Source: Laburnicola sp. R22_1 (Eukaryota; Ascomycota; Dothideomycetes; Pleosporales; Didymosphaeriaceae). Taken from it: a stretch of 64,000 nt of DNA. Position 1 is the stretch's first letter, and every line of letters begins with the position of its first letter. The position numbers and the translations under genes are program-made. A model generated the notes under the pieces. The model saw nothing but the letters and a program-made list of their open reading frames with translations, was not told where the DNA came from and did no database searches. Below are positions 27,601 to 40,261 of this stretch, one piece after another. Location: positions 1,674,001 through 1,738,000 of the forward strand of contig JACONQ010000008.1 in NCBI GenBank assembly GCA_014281115.1. Direction: 5' to 3'.

Positions 27601-29450
27601 ACTAGCTACACTACGTCCCCTACACCTATATTAATAGGACCTTCTACGTAAAGAAAGCAATATAAAACTAATACCTATCTCTAAACTACTAACGTGTTGC
27701 CCAAACGCACACGAAATTCTGCTGCTAACGCTATCTAGACTTATTAGAACACGTTCGCGTCGGTCTCACTACTAGACAAAGTGCCCTAATTAATCGCACT
27801 ATTACGGCGAGTCTATAGAGACTAGCTTCCGCCCCTGTCTCAATTTTGGAATAATGTCCTAAAACTTCCTATATAGTTTAGAAAAGACTTTATGGCAGCT
27901 GCAAAGAAGGAGCTAAATACTATCGCTAGAAAGGAGACATACACTAAGATTCCGCTCTTAGAGCTCCCTCTAAGTACTAAAGTCTTGCCACTTATATGGG
28001 TCTTTATATACAAATTTAATTAAGGCTATCTAGCTAAGTTTAAAGTAAGAATTGTTATAAGAGAAGACTTATAGACTATTGTGGGTAACACCCATGCTAC
28101 TACTCTTACTATACAAATATTTCGCGCTCTTATAGCAATTGCCATCTACTTTAATATAGATATACGTTAATACGACGCTATTAATGCTTTTACTAATGCC
28201 AAACTCTCCGAACCTATTTACACCTTTTAACTAGAAGGTTTCTATAATAGTGGGCACTACTGGCAACTTTATCGCGCCCTTTATAGCGTTAAGACATTAC
28301 TACTACTCTAGTACAAAGACTTTACAATTACACTTAAGAGCTTTAGTCTATTACTAGTACTTAACACACCCTATTTATAGAGAGACAATCGTATTATTGT
28401 CTTTTTTTACGTGGACCACATTATTACTATGGTCCTTCTAGGTTATTTATCCTTTCTTAACGCCTTTAAACGCAAGCTTGTTAAACAGTATAAAATTACT
28501 AACTTGCAAGGCTAAGAGAACTCTACTTTCTGTGGTATTATCACACATAGAGACCGCGATAATAGTTATCTTTAGTTATTATAACGTGACTACATTTAGA
28601 AAATCTACGCCAAATACCTGGCACCTTAAAAGTCGTCCTAGACTAAGGTACCTGCTTCACTTCTACCTTTTAAAGAGCTTGTACTATTAATAGAGTCTAA
28701 GAACAAGGACGTATTTTATTATTACTCTTAGATAGTTAGATCTATTAGCTACGCCGCTAGTGCTACACGTCTAGATATCGCCAAAGCTTATTTAAAATTA
28801 GCTAAATTCCTTACTAACCCTAGCCCCAAACACTTATTAACTGCATATTAGTGCCTCGCATACCTGTATTACTCCTAGGACCTGGCACTATACTACTCTA
28901 TAGACTACACTACTCCGCATCTCTATTAAAAAGATACTAAAGAGACTAACTTCTATGGCGCAACTAACGCGTCTTACGCTAATTATAAGGCAACTCGCAA
29001 GTTCTTACAAGGCTATATCTTCTTCCTATTTAGTAGTCTAATTAACTAGAAAGCAACGCTCTAATACTATGTTGTTAAGTTAACTACTAAAGCCAAACTT
29101 ATCGTACTCTCTACAGAGTACACTGAGTACTACTAGTAGTCTAGAATCTTTAATAATCTCTATCTAGACTTTAAGGAACAACCCTCTATATACTATAACA
29201 ATAAATAGACAATTCGTCTACTAGTTATAGAGTCCCCTTAGCTAAAGACAACCCTTTAATACGTAGATATACACCACTATTAGTTATAGAAATAGGCACT
29301 ACAAGAAACTATTACTCCCGCTTATATTAAAACTAACTCTTAGCTCACTAATAGCCTTACAAAACTTCTACCTAAACAAAAGTATTAGGAATAGTTAAAG
29401 CTTTTATAACTTAAGCCTATTCCAAAGCAAATTATAGGTAAATAAGTAGA
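24679..29450 (+). pseudogene. copia Gag-Pol polyprotein, dead
   Basis: Starts at ATG 24679 (MATPKDEKVILKGMHNFKP followed by TAG where Trp is expected). The frame continues with RIP-type stops through gag, then an integrase region around 26330-27300, and a copia-type reverse transcriptase about 27880-28500. Here AAAKKELNTIARKETY and YFNID are visible, and the catalytic YVDD motif reads YVDH (codons near 28408-28419). RNase H follows (EYTEYY, near 29120). Integrase before RT is the copia order. The change YVDD to YVDH needs a transversion, so it is either a family variant or an independent lesion. Open pieces at 26366-26590 and 28478-28690 are just gaps between stops. Confidence 0.85.
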
Positions 29451-29566
29451 GTCTTTAAGCTCTTACATCTCTGCGACCTTATAGCAGAATATTAGCGATT
29501 TAGGTAATCTATAAATCTCACTCCATCCCTACGCCCACAGTCTCTAGAATCACTATGTTTTACTAT

Positions 29567-30430
29567 ATTAATAAGGCCTATAGCTACGCGCTCCTCTAGT
29601 CTAATGCTCCTCTATCTCTACATATTAATAAGGCGTATGGCCACGCGCCCCTCTAGTCTAATATTGCCCCTAAGCACTACTCTATTCTAGCACCCTACTT
29701 TCCCTATATTTTACAGTAACAAGACCTTATACGTATTATATCACAGCTCTAGTAAGAAGAATCTTAATATCTAACGCAGAGCACTATCTATTAAGAAGTT
29801 AATAATAGCTAATAACTATCTATACCTAGGTAGATTAGCTACCTATTCTACAAATTAGTTTCCTTAGTACCTACATATCTAAGGCACAAGTCTAGGTATT
29901 AGTAAGGAGTTCTATTTCCTTGTGCTAGCGCAGCTATATAGAGTGGTTCCGCCTACTTACGCTAGAGTTAATTACACTAGAGTTATTAAGATAGCTTATA
30001 TTAATAACTAACATGGGCAGACCTTAGCACTAGACTAGAACCCACCTTTTCTTATTTTAAGACTAGACTCTCCTATAAGGTACGCCCTTACTTGCTGGCA
30101 TAGCTATATAGAACAGTTACAATTGTTTACGCTAGTACCTAGGCAGACTACTTTCTTATAGTAATTTTATATTAAAACAGACCTAATCTACTATTATAGG
30201 CTATATGCTAAGGACACTTAGACGCCGACCTACACACAGACGGCTTAGGTAACCTATTAGTCTCACCCTATTCTGGCGGTTTAGGTGACTAATAAATCTT
30301 ACCCCGTCCTTACACTTATAGTTTACAATATTACTATGTTTTATACTGTTAATAAGGCATATGGCCACGCGCCTCTCTAGTCTAATACTATATTAATAAG
30401 GCATATGGCTATGCGCCCCTCTAGTCTAAT
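29567..30430 (+). repeat. short module repeated four times in the copia 3-prime region
   Basis: The module ATTAATAAGGC(R)TATGGC...CACGCGC followed by CTCTAGTCTAAT occurs at about 29567, 29622, 30343 and 30390, that is as two pairs about 770 bp apart. The preceding GATTTAGGTAATC / GGTTTAGGTGACT blocks are also duplicated. This lies after RNase H and before the right LTR, outside the recognisable coding region. Confidence 0.7.
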
Positions 30431-30659
30431 ACCTTGTAGCTCACTTACACTATTGTTATAGTGTTTTAGGGTGACTTTTATAGTAAGCAGCCTATATAAA
30501 AACCTGCTAATAGCTCCTTTTTCTTTCCCTTACTAAGGTTGGAAGTTGTTTATTATCTATCGCGCTATTTTAACTTTATCTTTTGTTGCCACATATACCT
30601 ATTTTGACTTAGGACCTGGCATCTCTCAGATTACTATTGTTGGCAATCTAAAGGGGGTG

Positions 30660-30839
30660 TATAAGACTGCCGCATGGCTGTATAGTCGGTCCTTAGTCAC
30701 ATAACCTCGGCCGGAATAACCTTATGCCTAGCCTCACCCATACATCTTTAGGCCCTCGGTCCTCCATAGTAATAAGACACCTCTTTTCTTATGGTCAACC
30801 CATATTACTATGAATTACTGTGATCTCTACTATCTTATA
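30660..30839 (+). repeat. copia 3-prime LTR
   Basis: 180 bp, directly preceded by the purine-rich primer AAAGGGGG plus TG and followed by the duplicated target TTTAC. Confidence 0.93.
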
Positions 30840-30844
30840 TTTAC

Positions 30845-31560
30845 TAATTTTAGTAAGGCTATCTAAAGCAATTTAAAGTGGGCATATCTATAATAATATC
30901 TTTATAAGATTAAAATGTTAAGGAAGAGTGCATATTCTAGACTTAACACTAATAGGAAGCCACGCTAAAATAAGATTCTTATTAGGACAGAGATGCTAAT
31001 TATTATATTACTCTACGCTATTACACGTACATTATAAGTTGTAATAATTTACTATACTAATAGTTATAGAGTGTATAGAAACCTCTTAAGAGTCTAGTAA
31101 ACGCTACTAAGAAGTTTTAAAATATTAACTAGATTATTAAGAATAAGGTGTGTGTTACCCTTATTTATAGTGGGCAAAATCTTCCTAAGTAGAAAATAAT
31201 TATTAATATATTTAATAATATTAACAGCTTATTAAAAGTTATTATAATAAATATTAACCTGTATATAAAGGATGTTAATCTTATAAGTGTAAACTATGTT
31301 ATTATTAAATTGCTAGTGCCTAAGATTAAAAAGTTTAGATAGTTTATCTAATAATTAGTCTAGCTAGAAAAGAAGAAGTTAGTTATAAACGCGTAGTTAC
31401 TCTATAATAAGTATAGCCAAGTTAATATAAGGATAATAGAGCGTAAGTAGTTTTTAGAGAAGGCAAATATAGTTATTATAAAAGACATAATAGACGTAAC
31501 TAGAGGTAAGAATTCTAGTAAAGGTATTAACCCAGATGCTAATATATTACAAGACGTTAA
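30845..31560 (+). pseudogene. E2 helicase-like protein, C-terminal part (copy A)
   Basis: Continuation of the E2 frame after the copia insertion. The plus-strand reading NSLLKVIIININLYIKDVNL followed by NYVIIKLL and then an F.I..LV.L stretch with stops matches the layout of helicase motifs V and VI of superfamily 2 (SNF2-like). Copy B reads equivalent residues at 38700-38830. Confidence 0.4.
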
Positions 31561-31639
31561 GATAGGATAAGACTAATAGAAAGGCTAATAGAGACTACTT
31601 AATATAAAAGAAGTAGCTGTAATAGTTAACTAAATAAAT

Positions 31640-31980
31640 TTAATAATATACGCAGTTAAAGTAAATTATAACTCTTACTAGAGCGTAGTAAGTTAGAGTA
31701 ATTTAGAATTAATATAGAACGTAGTAAAAGAAATTATAACTAGTACTATAACGTAGTAAGTTATAGTAATTTAAAATTAAACGTACGCGTATTTAGAGAG
31801 AATTATAACTATTACTAGGACGTAGTAAGTTATAGTAATTTAGAATTAATATAGGGCGTAGTAGAAGGAATTATAACTAGTACTATAACATAGTAAGTTA
31901 TAGTAATTTAGAATTAAACACATACGCACTTAGAGGAAATTATAACTGCTACTTAAATATAGTAAGCTATAGTAATTCTA
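31640..31980 (+). repeat. right-end tandem array of E2 copy A
   Basis: Alternating half units with GTAAGTTATAGTAATTTAGA, AATTAATATAGGGCGTAGTA and AATTATAACTATTACTAGGA. Same array as 39130-39580 in copy B. It marks the right edge of E2. Confidence 0.75.
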
Positions 31981-32695
31981 AAATAATATAGGGAGCACTT
32001 AAATAAAGCATATTTGCATAGTTATCTATATATTGTATATAATAAGCGCTTTGTAGGCATAAAAAATATACTTTCTAAGCCCTTAATCTAAACTATACTT
32101 TAAAGTGTTCTGTAAAAATATAAAAAGCATATCTAGAACCTAGGTTCTAGTACCTAGAACTCTCTCTTTCTAATATAAGATAAGTATACTACTTCTTTAG
32201 TCCAACTCTATAGAAATGCTTATATATTATTTAAGTAGTAGGACACTATTTGCTAGAAAGAAGTAATACTATTTACTAGAGTTTTTGTTATAGTATATTT
32301 AGCTTTTATTTTTATTAGAATTAAACTAGCGCCTTTGTCCCATACTAGCATATCTAATATTTAAATATTTTTAAAATAGTAGTACTAGTAGTAGTATAGA
32401 TGCTACTAGTTTAGTTAAGATAAGTATACCACTTTAGTAATACTAACTATAACTCTCTAGCTAGATAATTTAATATGTATTAGAGCTTAAAATAACTACT
32501 ATATATTCTATATAAGTATTTAATTGTAGTGCGTACAAGCAATTCTAATAATTATAGTACTAGTATACTTTGTGCATAATAGACTTAGAATTGCAATTAC
32601 ACCTACTAGTAAGTTTATTTATTTAACTCTATATATTTATATTATTATTAGCAGACCTACTTAATAGGACTTATTAATATAATACACTTTTTATA
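31981..32695. other. spacer between the two E2 copies, no gene
   Basis: RIP-mutated DNA with no coding trace that I could see. It contains a small palindrome TCTAGAACCTAGGTTCTAG near 32131-32149 and ends at the conserved E2 start block. Confidence 0.5.
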
Positions 32696-34089
32696 AGATG
32701 CAAGACTCTAACCCTAATAGCGTAATAGTATAAAATCTAGCTAGACTATTTAGCTGCAACGCGACCACATTCTATAGCATAATTAATATTATAGTATAAG
32801 ATATAATAGGCAATAAGTATATAAATTTTAACTACCTATAGCTAGATAAACTATCTAATATTATAAGTGTTAAGCAAACAATACTTAAGTATATTTAAGA
32901 CCTTTTAGAGTGCAAAATTATTAATAATATAGGTCTTATAAGTGTAGTTTTTAACATCCTATAAAATGTATCCTTATTTTACTATTAAGCCTAGTGTAGT
33001 AGAGTAGAAGAAGATAATATTAATAGTAGACAAAATATATAAGTATATAAAATGTAGACTATAACTAATAGTAGGTAGAACACGCGTATATCTATTCTAG
33101 AGCGCTAGCGCCTTATCTAAAACGCATCTATACTAGTTATAGAAGAGACTTCTATAAGATTTAATAATATTCTAGTTACTATATATAATAGGTGCAATAA
33201 CTAGTTTCTAGCCCCAGCAATATATATATACTTAAAGTGTCTAATTTAATAACTAAAAGATAATAAGCTAATATTATAAAAAATAGACTATACTAGTAAG
33301 CTTACCTATAAAAGCATTATATACACTAAAATAAGAAAAAAAAAGAAGGAAAGCAGCTATAGCCTCTAGTTACAAACTATTTAATAGGGCTAGATAGTAG
33401 AAGTGGCGCTTATAGTGTAGTATTAAGGATATATCTATTCTATTTAAGTTGCAGAGCCTTATTTCTAACTAGGCCTATATACTAAAAGAGCGCGGCATAA
33501 GAGTATAGCTAGTAATTTTAGTTAATTAGCGTAAGGACCTAGAAGATATACTTATTACACTTGCTTATACTATAATACACTACTAAGTATTCTAGAATAA
33601 AAACTTATATAGTATATAAAACTTATTAGGTAAACTATACTATAAGATATCTCTAAAGATATTCTAATGTTAGGATAGGGTTAGTAATAAAGATCTCGCA
33701 TAAGATAAGAATATAAGATTCTATTTATTACTAAGAATTACACTAGAAACTAGAAATCTATATATACCTATATAGTGTAAACATATTAATACTACTTAGC
33801 TAATACTTACTAATAGTTAAGAGTTTATAACAAATTAGTTAGGTTTATGTTTATAAATATATCTAATATTAGAATGCCACACGCTAAAGGGAAACAACAC
33901 TAGTTATAGTAACTTACTATGCTATTTATAACTAGACTTCTATATTTAGCTAGCATAGCCTTATAGTATAGGTATCTACTACTTATCTATTAAGTTATAG
34001 TAATTTACTATACTATTTAATAGTAGAACCTTATAGGCGCAATATAATCTAGGAGTGTAAAGATAACTATAAAGCAAGCTAGAGGAAGA

Positions 34090-34810
34090 ATATATTATAG
34101 TAATTTACTATACTGTTTAAATAAGATGCTTTTAAAGCATAATATAGAGTTATAGTCTAAAGTAGCTATAAAATAAGCTAAGGGAAGGACATATTATAGT
34201 AATTTACTATACTATTTAAATATAAAGCTTCTAAAGCGTAATATAAGTTAGTAGTTTAAGGTAACTATAAAGCAAATTAAGAGAAGAGTAGGTTATAGTA
34301 ATTTATTATACTATCTAAGAGTAAGGTATTTAAAGCGTAATCTAGGTTAGTAGTCTAAGATAACTATAAAGTAAATTAAGGGAAAGGTAGGTTATAGTAA
34401 TTTATTATGCTATTTAAGAGTAGGGCACCTAAAGCGTAATCTAAATTTATAGTCTAAGGTAGCTGCAAAGCAAATTAAGAAAAGGGTAGATTATAGTAAT
34501 TAATTATACTATCTAAAAGTAGGGCACCTAAAGCGTAACTTAAGTTAGTAGTCTAAGATAACTGTAAAGCAAATTAAGGGAAGGGTAGATTATAATAATT
34601 TATTATACTATCTAAGAGTAAGGCACCCAAAGCGTAATCTAGGTTTATAGTCTAAGGTAGCTGCAAAGCAAATTAAGGGGAGAGTAGATAATAGTAATTT
34701 ATTATACTATCTAAGAGTAAAGTATCTAAAGCGCAATATAGGTTAGTAGTCTAAGATAATTGCAAAGAAAGCTAAAAGAAGGGCATATTATAGTAATTTA
34801 CTATAGTAAT
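34090..34810 (+). repeat. about 99-bp tandem array in E2 copy B, about eight units
   Basis: Units carry TTATAGTAATTTATTATACT, a TAAGAGTAGGGCACCTAAAG-like block, GCGTAATCTAGG and GCTGCAAAGCAAATTAAG. The unit count differs from copy A (about five), so the array expanded or contracted after the copies separated. Confidence 0.8.
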
Positions 34811-37239
34811 GTGTAATAGCTATAGAATAAAATAACCTATAGTAAAGGTAAATAGTTAACTGCGCTAGTCTAATCGCGCTAGTCTTAGATAAGTTATATA
34901 GCCAAGGCACTAGTAGAGTTAAGTAACTACTAATAGCTACTAATAATAGTAATCTAGGACTAATCCCTCTACACTATATAATTATATATATATAACCTTA
35001 CCTATATTTATACTACGCGTGTAAATATAACTATAATAGAGGTGGCTAGAAATTAGCTAGATATAAAATAGTATAAGGAGACTACTACAAAGTATCTATA
35101 ATAGATACTAAAGAATATAATTATAAAAGGTTTTTAGCTTATTAGATAGAAGATAGAAGTATAACACAATATAGTAAAATATATAACTAATAAAATTAAT
35201 AGGTACCTGCTATTATTTAACTTAGTATTATAGATAGAAGTATAAAAGACTGCGCGCGATAATATAATAGTAGAACTATAGGCTAATAAACACTTTAAGA
35301 TAGTCTGCGAACTTTTAAACTCTGCGCTAAAGGATAAGCAGAAAGCTAGAAAGTAGCGCAAATAGGCTAGGCTTAATTTCTAGATAATAGTCCTGTGGGG
35401 ACAAAATAAAAACACAAAGATATCTAAAGCTAAGACGAATATAATAGACTAAACGTAGGTTTATTATAGGGCGATATTGCAATAACTTATAAGTTGAATA
35501 GCTGTAGTTACTTTATAACAAAATATAGGTATAGCTAATATAACTACACTATAAGCACTTTATATTAATAATACTTTATATACTAATACGTAGACTATAA
35601 ACTACTTATTTAGAATAAATATAATAAATATTTAGATTACTAATATAAAAAGGAAAGGTTTTTTTAACCTATTTAATATTAAGTATCTAACATAATTATA
35701 TACTAATAATAAGCAAATGTGATAGCAGGAAGAAGGACCCAACTCTAGTTACGCTTAACGCCCTTTAAGATATTATATAAAAGACTCTAAAACTAATATA
35801 GAAGCCGCTAGATATATTTTATATATAGGCACCTAGAGTTATATAACTAATAAAGATTAAGATAACTAGTGTCCTTTAGACAAAGGTGCAACTACTAATA
35901 GTAACTATAGTAATAGAATAGGATATTATAATAGCGTAACTGCGAGTTGCAATAAAGGTCTTCTAATATACTTACCCTATGTCATATTACTAATAGATAT
36001 ACTAGATAAACAACTCCTAGCATTTTGTATATCTCTCTATAAATAATATAGTGTGGTTAATATAGACTCTAACTCTAACTTATTACAAATATAAAAAGAT
36101 AAGAATTAAAAGTTACTAGATAGAACTTAGTATAAATTATAGTAAATTAATAAATAATAGGTTCTATCCCTATATCCTACACTAGCAATAGCAGCTCAGA
36201 TAGCAAATTAGATAACTAAAAAAAGATACAATAATAATAGAAAAATAAGAAGAGTAATTCTCTAAGCAGTAGTAAGTTAGATAAGTATATAATAATTAGA
36301 GGAAAGTAATAATAGTAGGATAAAAAGAAGAGCGGCTTTTGCTAAAGCTATAATTTAAATAGCAACCTATTTTAGTCTAGTTACACTTTGTTATAAACTA
36401 ATAGTATAAAGAGAATCTATACACTATTACTATATATTTTACTAATACTCTTATTACTCTAATATAGTGTAATAGCTATTAATAAGAATGAAGTATAGAG
36501 GACTATTAACGCAAATAGTGCTAATCTATCTAGTAGAGGCGAATTTTAAGATACTAAGTATAGATAGTAATTATTATAATAATAGCTGGCTAAGACGCAG
36601 TGTATGCTATAGTAAGTTACTATAACTTTATATAATACTAGAATCTTGCTAATAATTGTCTATAAAGTAAATGCGGCCATTAATACTAATCTTAGTCAGG
36701 CACGCGCTTATATAAAAGAACAGTTATACACTATAATAGTATAGATAGTAATGCTTAACTAGGCCACACTTATAATATTATATAATATAATTATATTCCC
36801 TATAATATAGGCCCTTACTCTAGGTTCTATAATACTTCTCTACTAGTAGATAGTATTAGCTAAAATAGTTGTGTAGAGCGAGCGATACAGTAGTAATAGC
36901 AATAGGTCTAGTCCTAGTATTTGAAAGTCCTACCCCTATCTAGTAAGATTAATTATAGAGTCCTAGATTATAAGATAGAGAATAATTGTTAATCTTGCGC
37001 GAAAATATAAAATTGGTAAGTTATTTACCTAAAGAAGTGGCAGCTTTATACTTAAGACAGGACTAATACCTATTACTACGTTCTTGCTTAGCTAAGTTAT
37101 AGACATATAACTACTAAATACTAATAAAATATAGCTAGATTATAATAGTTATAAATACTAATAGTAACTAAGAGAATATTATCTTAAGTCTATTATACTA
37201 AGCGCAGATAGCAAAATTTTCTAAACTACTATTTAGGCT

Positions 37240-39060
37240 TACTATTAAATACAAACTAATAAGACGTGTTATAAAAAATTAGCTTAAAGAGTAATATACA
37301 CAAGAGCTTAATAACTATTGTATATATATAGAAAGAAAGTAGTAATAAACCTATAGTACGCTTAATAACTTTTAGCCACTATTATAGATGTAGCTAGTTA
37401 ATCTAACGCTATTCTAGGCATTAACAGACAAAGCGTTAGCTAGTATTTATATGACCTTATAGTATAATAATATAGCTAAAGAAGATAAAGACTATTATAA
37501 ACTATAGTAGGTATATAATATAGCGTGTTATATACTATAAGGTTTACAATAACTTATAATAATAATAGTACTAAATTATCTAGCCTAGACACTAAAGCTA
37601 TTCTAACTAATATAATAAAGTAGGTAGTAAGTCTAAAGACTTATTATAAACTACTTCTTACACTATATTATCTTAATATCTTAGTAACTAAGATATATAG
37701 GAAAATCTTAAAATTCTAAAAGTATAAGAATATATAAGTCTATACTCTAACACCTTGCCTTTAAGTATAGCCTACAAATAGCAGCTATAGTAAATATTAG
37801 TATAAGAGGAGTAAAACCTTCCCTACAGCTATATAAAAAAATACTATCTATCCTTAATATAATCTAAGAAGGTGGCACATAGGCTGCTTATAGAGTAAGT
37901 AAAATAGAAAAGAAGTATGCTATAATTAAAGACTATAAGTTTCTTAAATATAGCAAGGTTATAGTAAATATTATATAGATAATATTAATTAAACGCAATA
38001 AACATATATAAAGGCTAGATAGAAAGCCTCTACTAAAAATCGCAGATATTAAACTTATTTAGAAGGATATTATTATTAAATATAACTAGATAAGTAGGAA
38101 TATAATGCGAAATGTTGTTTAGTTAGTAAACAAAGAAAAGAAGTGTCTACAGTATAAGAAAAGAGTGGAATAATTAATATTAGATATTAAAGTCTTACTA
38201 TAACCTATATATTATAGGCATAGCACTATTACTTATTAAGTTCTATAATAAGTATAGCATAGATACGCATTCTAACTAACTGCAAAGCATCTCTAGCAAC
38301 CTTAAAGTATTGCTCTTGTTTACTAATTTTAGTAAGGCTATTAAGAATAATGTAAAGTAGATATATATGTAATAGTATATTTAGAAAATTAAGATATTAA
38401 GAAGGAGCGCGCGTTTAGAGCTTTACTCTAATAGGAAGCTGCACTATAATAAGATTATAATTAAGATAAAGATACTAATAATTATATTACTTAATGCTAT
38501 TATATGTATTTTATAAATTATAATAAGTTACTATACTAATAGTTATAAGGTGTGTAGAAACTCCTTAAGAGTTAAGTAGACATTACTAAGAAGTTTTACA
38601 CTATTATCTAGATTATCTAGAATAAGATATATATTACACTTATCTATAGCAGAATAAGCTTTTCTAAGCAAAGAATAATTATTAACGTATTTAACAGTAT
38701 TAATAGCTTATTAAGGGTTATTATAATAACTATAGACCTATATACTAAGAGTATTAACCTTATAAATACAAACTATATTATTATAGAATTGCCAGCTCGC
38801 AAAATTAAGGAGCTTAACTAGTTTAACTAATAGCTAGTCTAGCTAAAGTAAAAGGAGTTAGTTGTGAACGCGCGCTTACTCTATAATAAATATAGCTAGA
38901 TTAATATAAGAAGGATAATATAGCGTAAGTAGTTATTAGAGAAAGTAAATATAGTAATTATAAAGAATATAATAGGTGTAGAGAGATATAAACATTCTAA
39001 TAAAAAAACTACTCTAGACTTAGAGTTAGCATGCTATAAAGTATTAAGATTATATAAGGC
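37240..39060 (+). pseudogene. E2 helicase-like protein remnant (copy B)
   Basis: The frame readable at 38560-39060 gives ITLIYSRISFSKQRIIINVF, then NSLLRVIITTIDLYTKSINL-like sequence (motif V layout) and a stop-rich N.FN..LV.LK stretch where motif VI (Q..GR..R.GQ) would lie. CGA or CGG codons hit twice by RIP become TAA or TAG, which fits. Then come VVNARLLYNKY and a basic tail. It resembles the C-terminal RecA fold of SNF2-family ATPases. The start is not defined and the gene is dead. Confidence 0.4.
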
Positions 39061-39129
39061 TAGGGCAAAGGCTAGTGAATACACTTTAAGATATAAAAAT
39101 AGAAAGAATAGATAACTAAAGAAACCTAA

Positions 39130-39580
39130 ATATATACGCAGTTAGAGTAAAATATAACTATTACTAGAATATAGTAAGTTATAGCAATTTAGGATTAATA
39201 TAGGGCGTAGTAGAAGGAGTTACAACTAGTACTATAATATAGTAAGTTATAGTAATTTAGAATTAAACATATACGTATTTAAATAGAATTATAACTATTA
39301 CTAGGACGCAGTAAGTTATAATAATTCAGCATTAATATAGGGCGCAGTAGAAAAAGTTATAGTAATTTAGAATTAAATATATGCGCATTTAAATAGAATT
39401 ATAACTATTACTAGGACGCAGTAAGTCACAGTAATTTAGAATTAATATACGGCGTAGTAGAAGGAGTTATAACTAGTACTATAATATAGTAAGTTATAGT
39501 AATTTAGAATTAAACACATGCGCATTTAGATAGAATTATAACTATTACTAGGACATAGTAAGTTATAGTAATTTAGAGTT
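39130..39580 (+). repeat. right-end tandem array of E2 copy B
   Basis: Seven or so half units of roughly 60-70 bp with GTAAGTTATAGTAATTTAGA alternating with GGGCGTAGTAGAAGGAGTTA and TATAACTATTACTAGGACG blocks. Confidence 0.75.
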
Positions 39581-39639
39581 AAGTATTATATAACCTAGAT
39601 TTATATATACTTTCGTATAATATTATATATCTATATACT

Positions 39640-39830
39640 TACTTAAGTATATTTATATATACTTATATATTTAGGCAGGTTTGCGCATACCTATGCATAT
39701 CTGTGTATACTTATATATTTAGACAGATTTATATATAACTACGCATGCCTATATATACTTATATATTTAGGTAGGTTTACGTATATCTACGCATATTTAT
39801 ATATATTTAAGCAAAATTACGCTAAGCTAA
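39640..39830. repeat. short tandem repeat, about 55-60 bp units
   Basis: Three units of TATATACTTATATATTTAGG followed by CAGGTTTGCGCATA-like and CTACGCATATCT-like segments. No gene. Confidence 0.65.
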
Positions 39831-40261
39831 AATAAAATAAAATTCTAATATAGCTATTAACACTATTAAGTTAGAATAGTTAATAATAGTAATAATAATA
39901 AGCTAGGTATACTATATATACTATAAGTAAATCTTATATAGGTTAAAAGCTTATAGAGTATAGGTAAGGTGCGAGTAAGTTTAAACTTTAAACTTTTATT
40001 GTATTATTAAATGTTTAAGGTTCTTTAATTAGAATTAGGTACTATATATAGTATATAATAATCTTCTATCTCAATCTACTTTAACCTTAAACTAAAAAAA
40101 AGGTTAACAAAGGTATTTAGTAAGCTAACGTTGTAGAGGTATATATCTTTATTATACTAACTATTTATAATTATATAATCTATAGCCCTAAAACCTTACT
40201 ATCTTTTCTAAAGAATATTAAAAACTATAATTTTTTTAATATATATAGCGTTAATTAAGTC

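Larger units (their letters stand above)
24256..30839 (+). mobile_element. Ty1/copia LTR retrotransposon, structurally complete, mildly RIPed
   Basis: Two 180-bp LTRs (24256-24435 and 30660-30839) enclose a copia-order polyprotein remnant (gag, integrase, reverse transcriptase, RNase H). The LTR ends are TATAAG...CTTATA. A purine tract AAAGGGGG precedes the right LTR. A 5-bp target duplication TTTAC flanks the element (24251-24255 and 30840-30844), and E2 copy B at about 38320 shows the empty site. CA and TG dinucleotides are far commoner than in E2, so it is one of the youngest insertions in the left half. Confidence 0.93.
14431..31980 (+). mobile_element. large repeat element E2, copy A (nested insertions)
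   Basis: Same order of sequence blocks as copy B at 32696-39580: start AAGACTCTAA(T/C)CCTA, a 5-prime reading region, a tandem array of about 99-bp units, a gag-like or linker region, a helicase-like remnant, and a second tandem array of about 60-70-bp half units before the right end. Copy A is broken by a pogo element (20031-22227), an insertion of about 1.2 kb (22330-23530), a 452-bp insertion (23691-24142) and a copia element (24256-30839). RIP is heavy. Terminal repeats and target duplication of E2 itself were not identified, so the edges are set by where the two copies stop matching. Confidence 0.6.
32696..39580 (+). mobile_element. large repeat element E2, copy B (uninterrupted)
   Basis: About 6.9 kb, colinear with copy A and without its pogo, copia, 452-bp and CTAGGGGTAG insertions. 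It holds a 5-prime reading region (about 33060-33850; pieces such as KERGIRVQLVILVNQ and YILKERGIRV), an eight-unit tandem array, a middle region with low-similarity coding traces, the helicase-like remnant and a right-end tandem array. As the clean reference it dates the other insertions. Family not recognised; the tandem arrays near both ends and a helicase gene are reminiscent of telomere-linked helicase repeats, but that is only an analogy. Confidence 0.6.
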
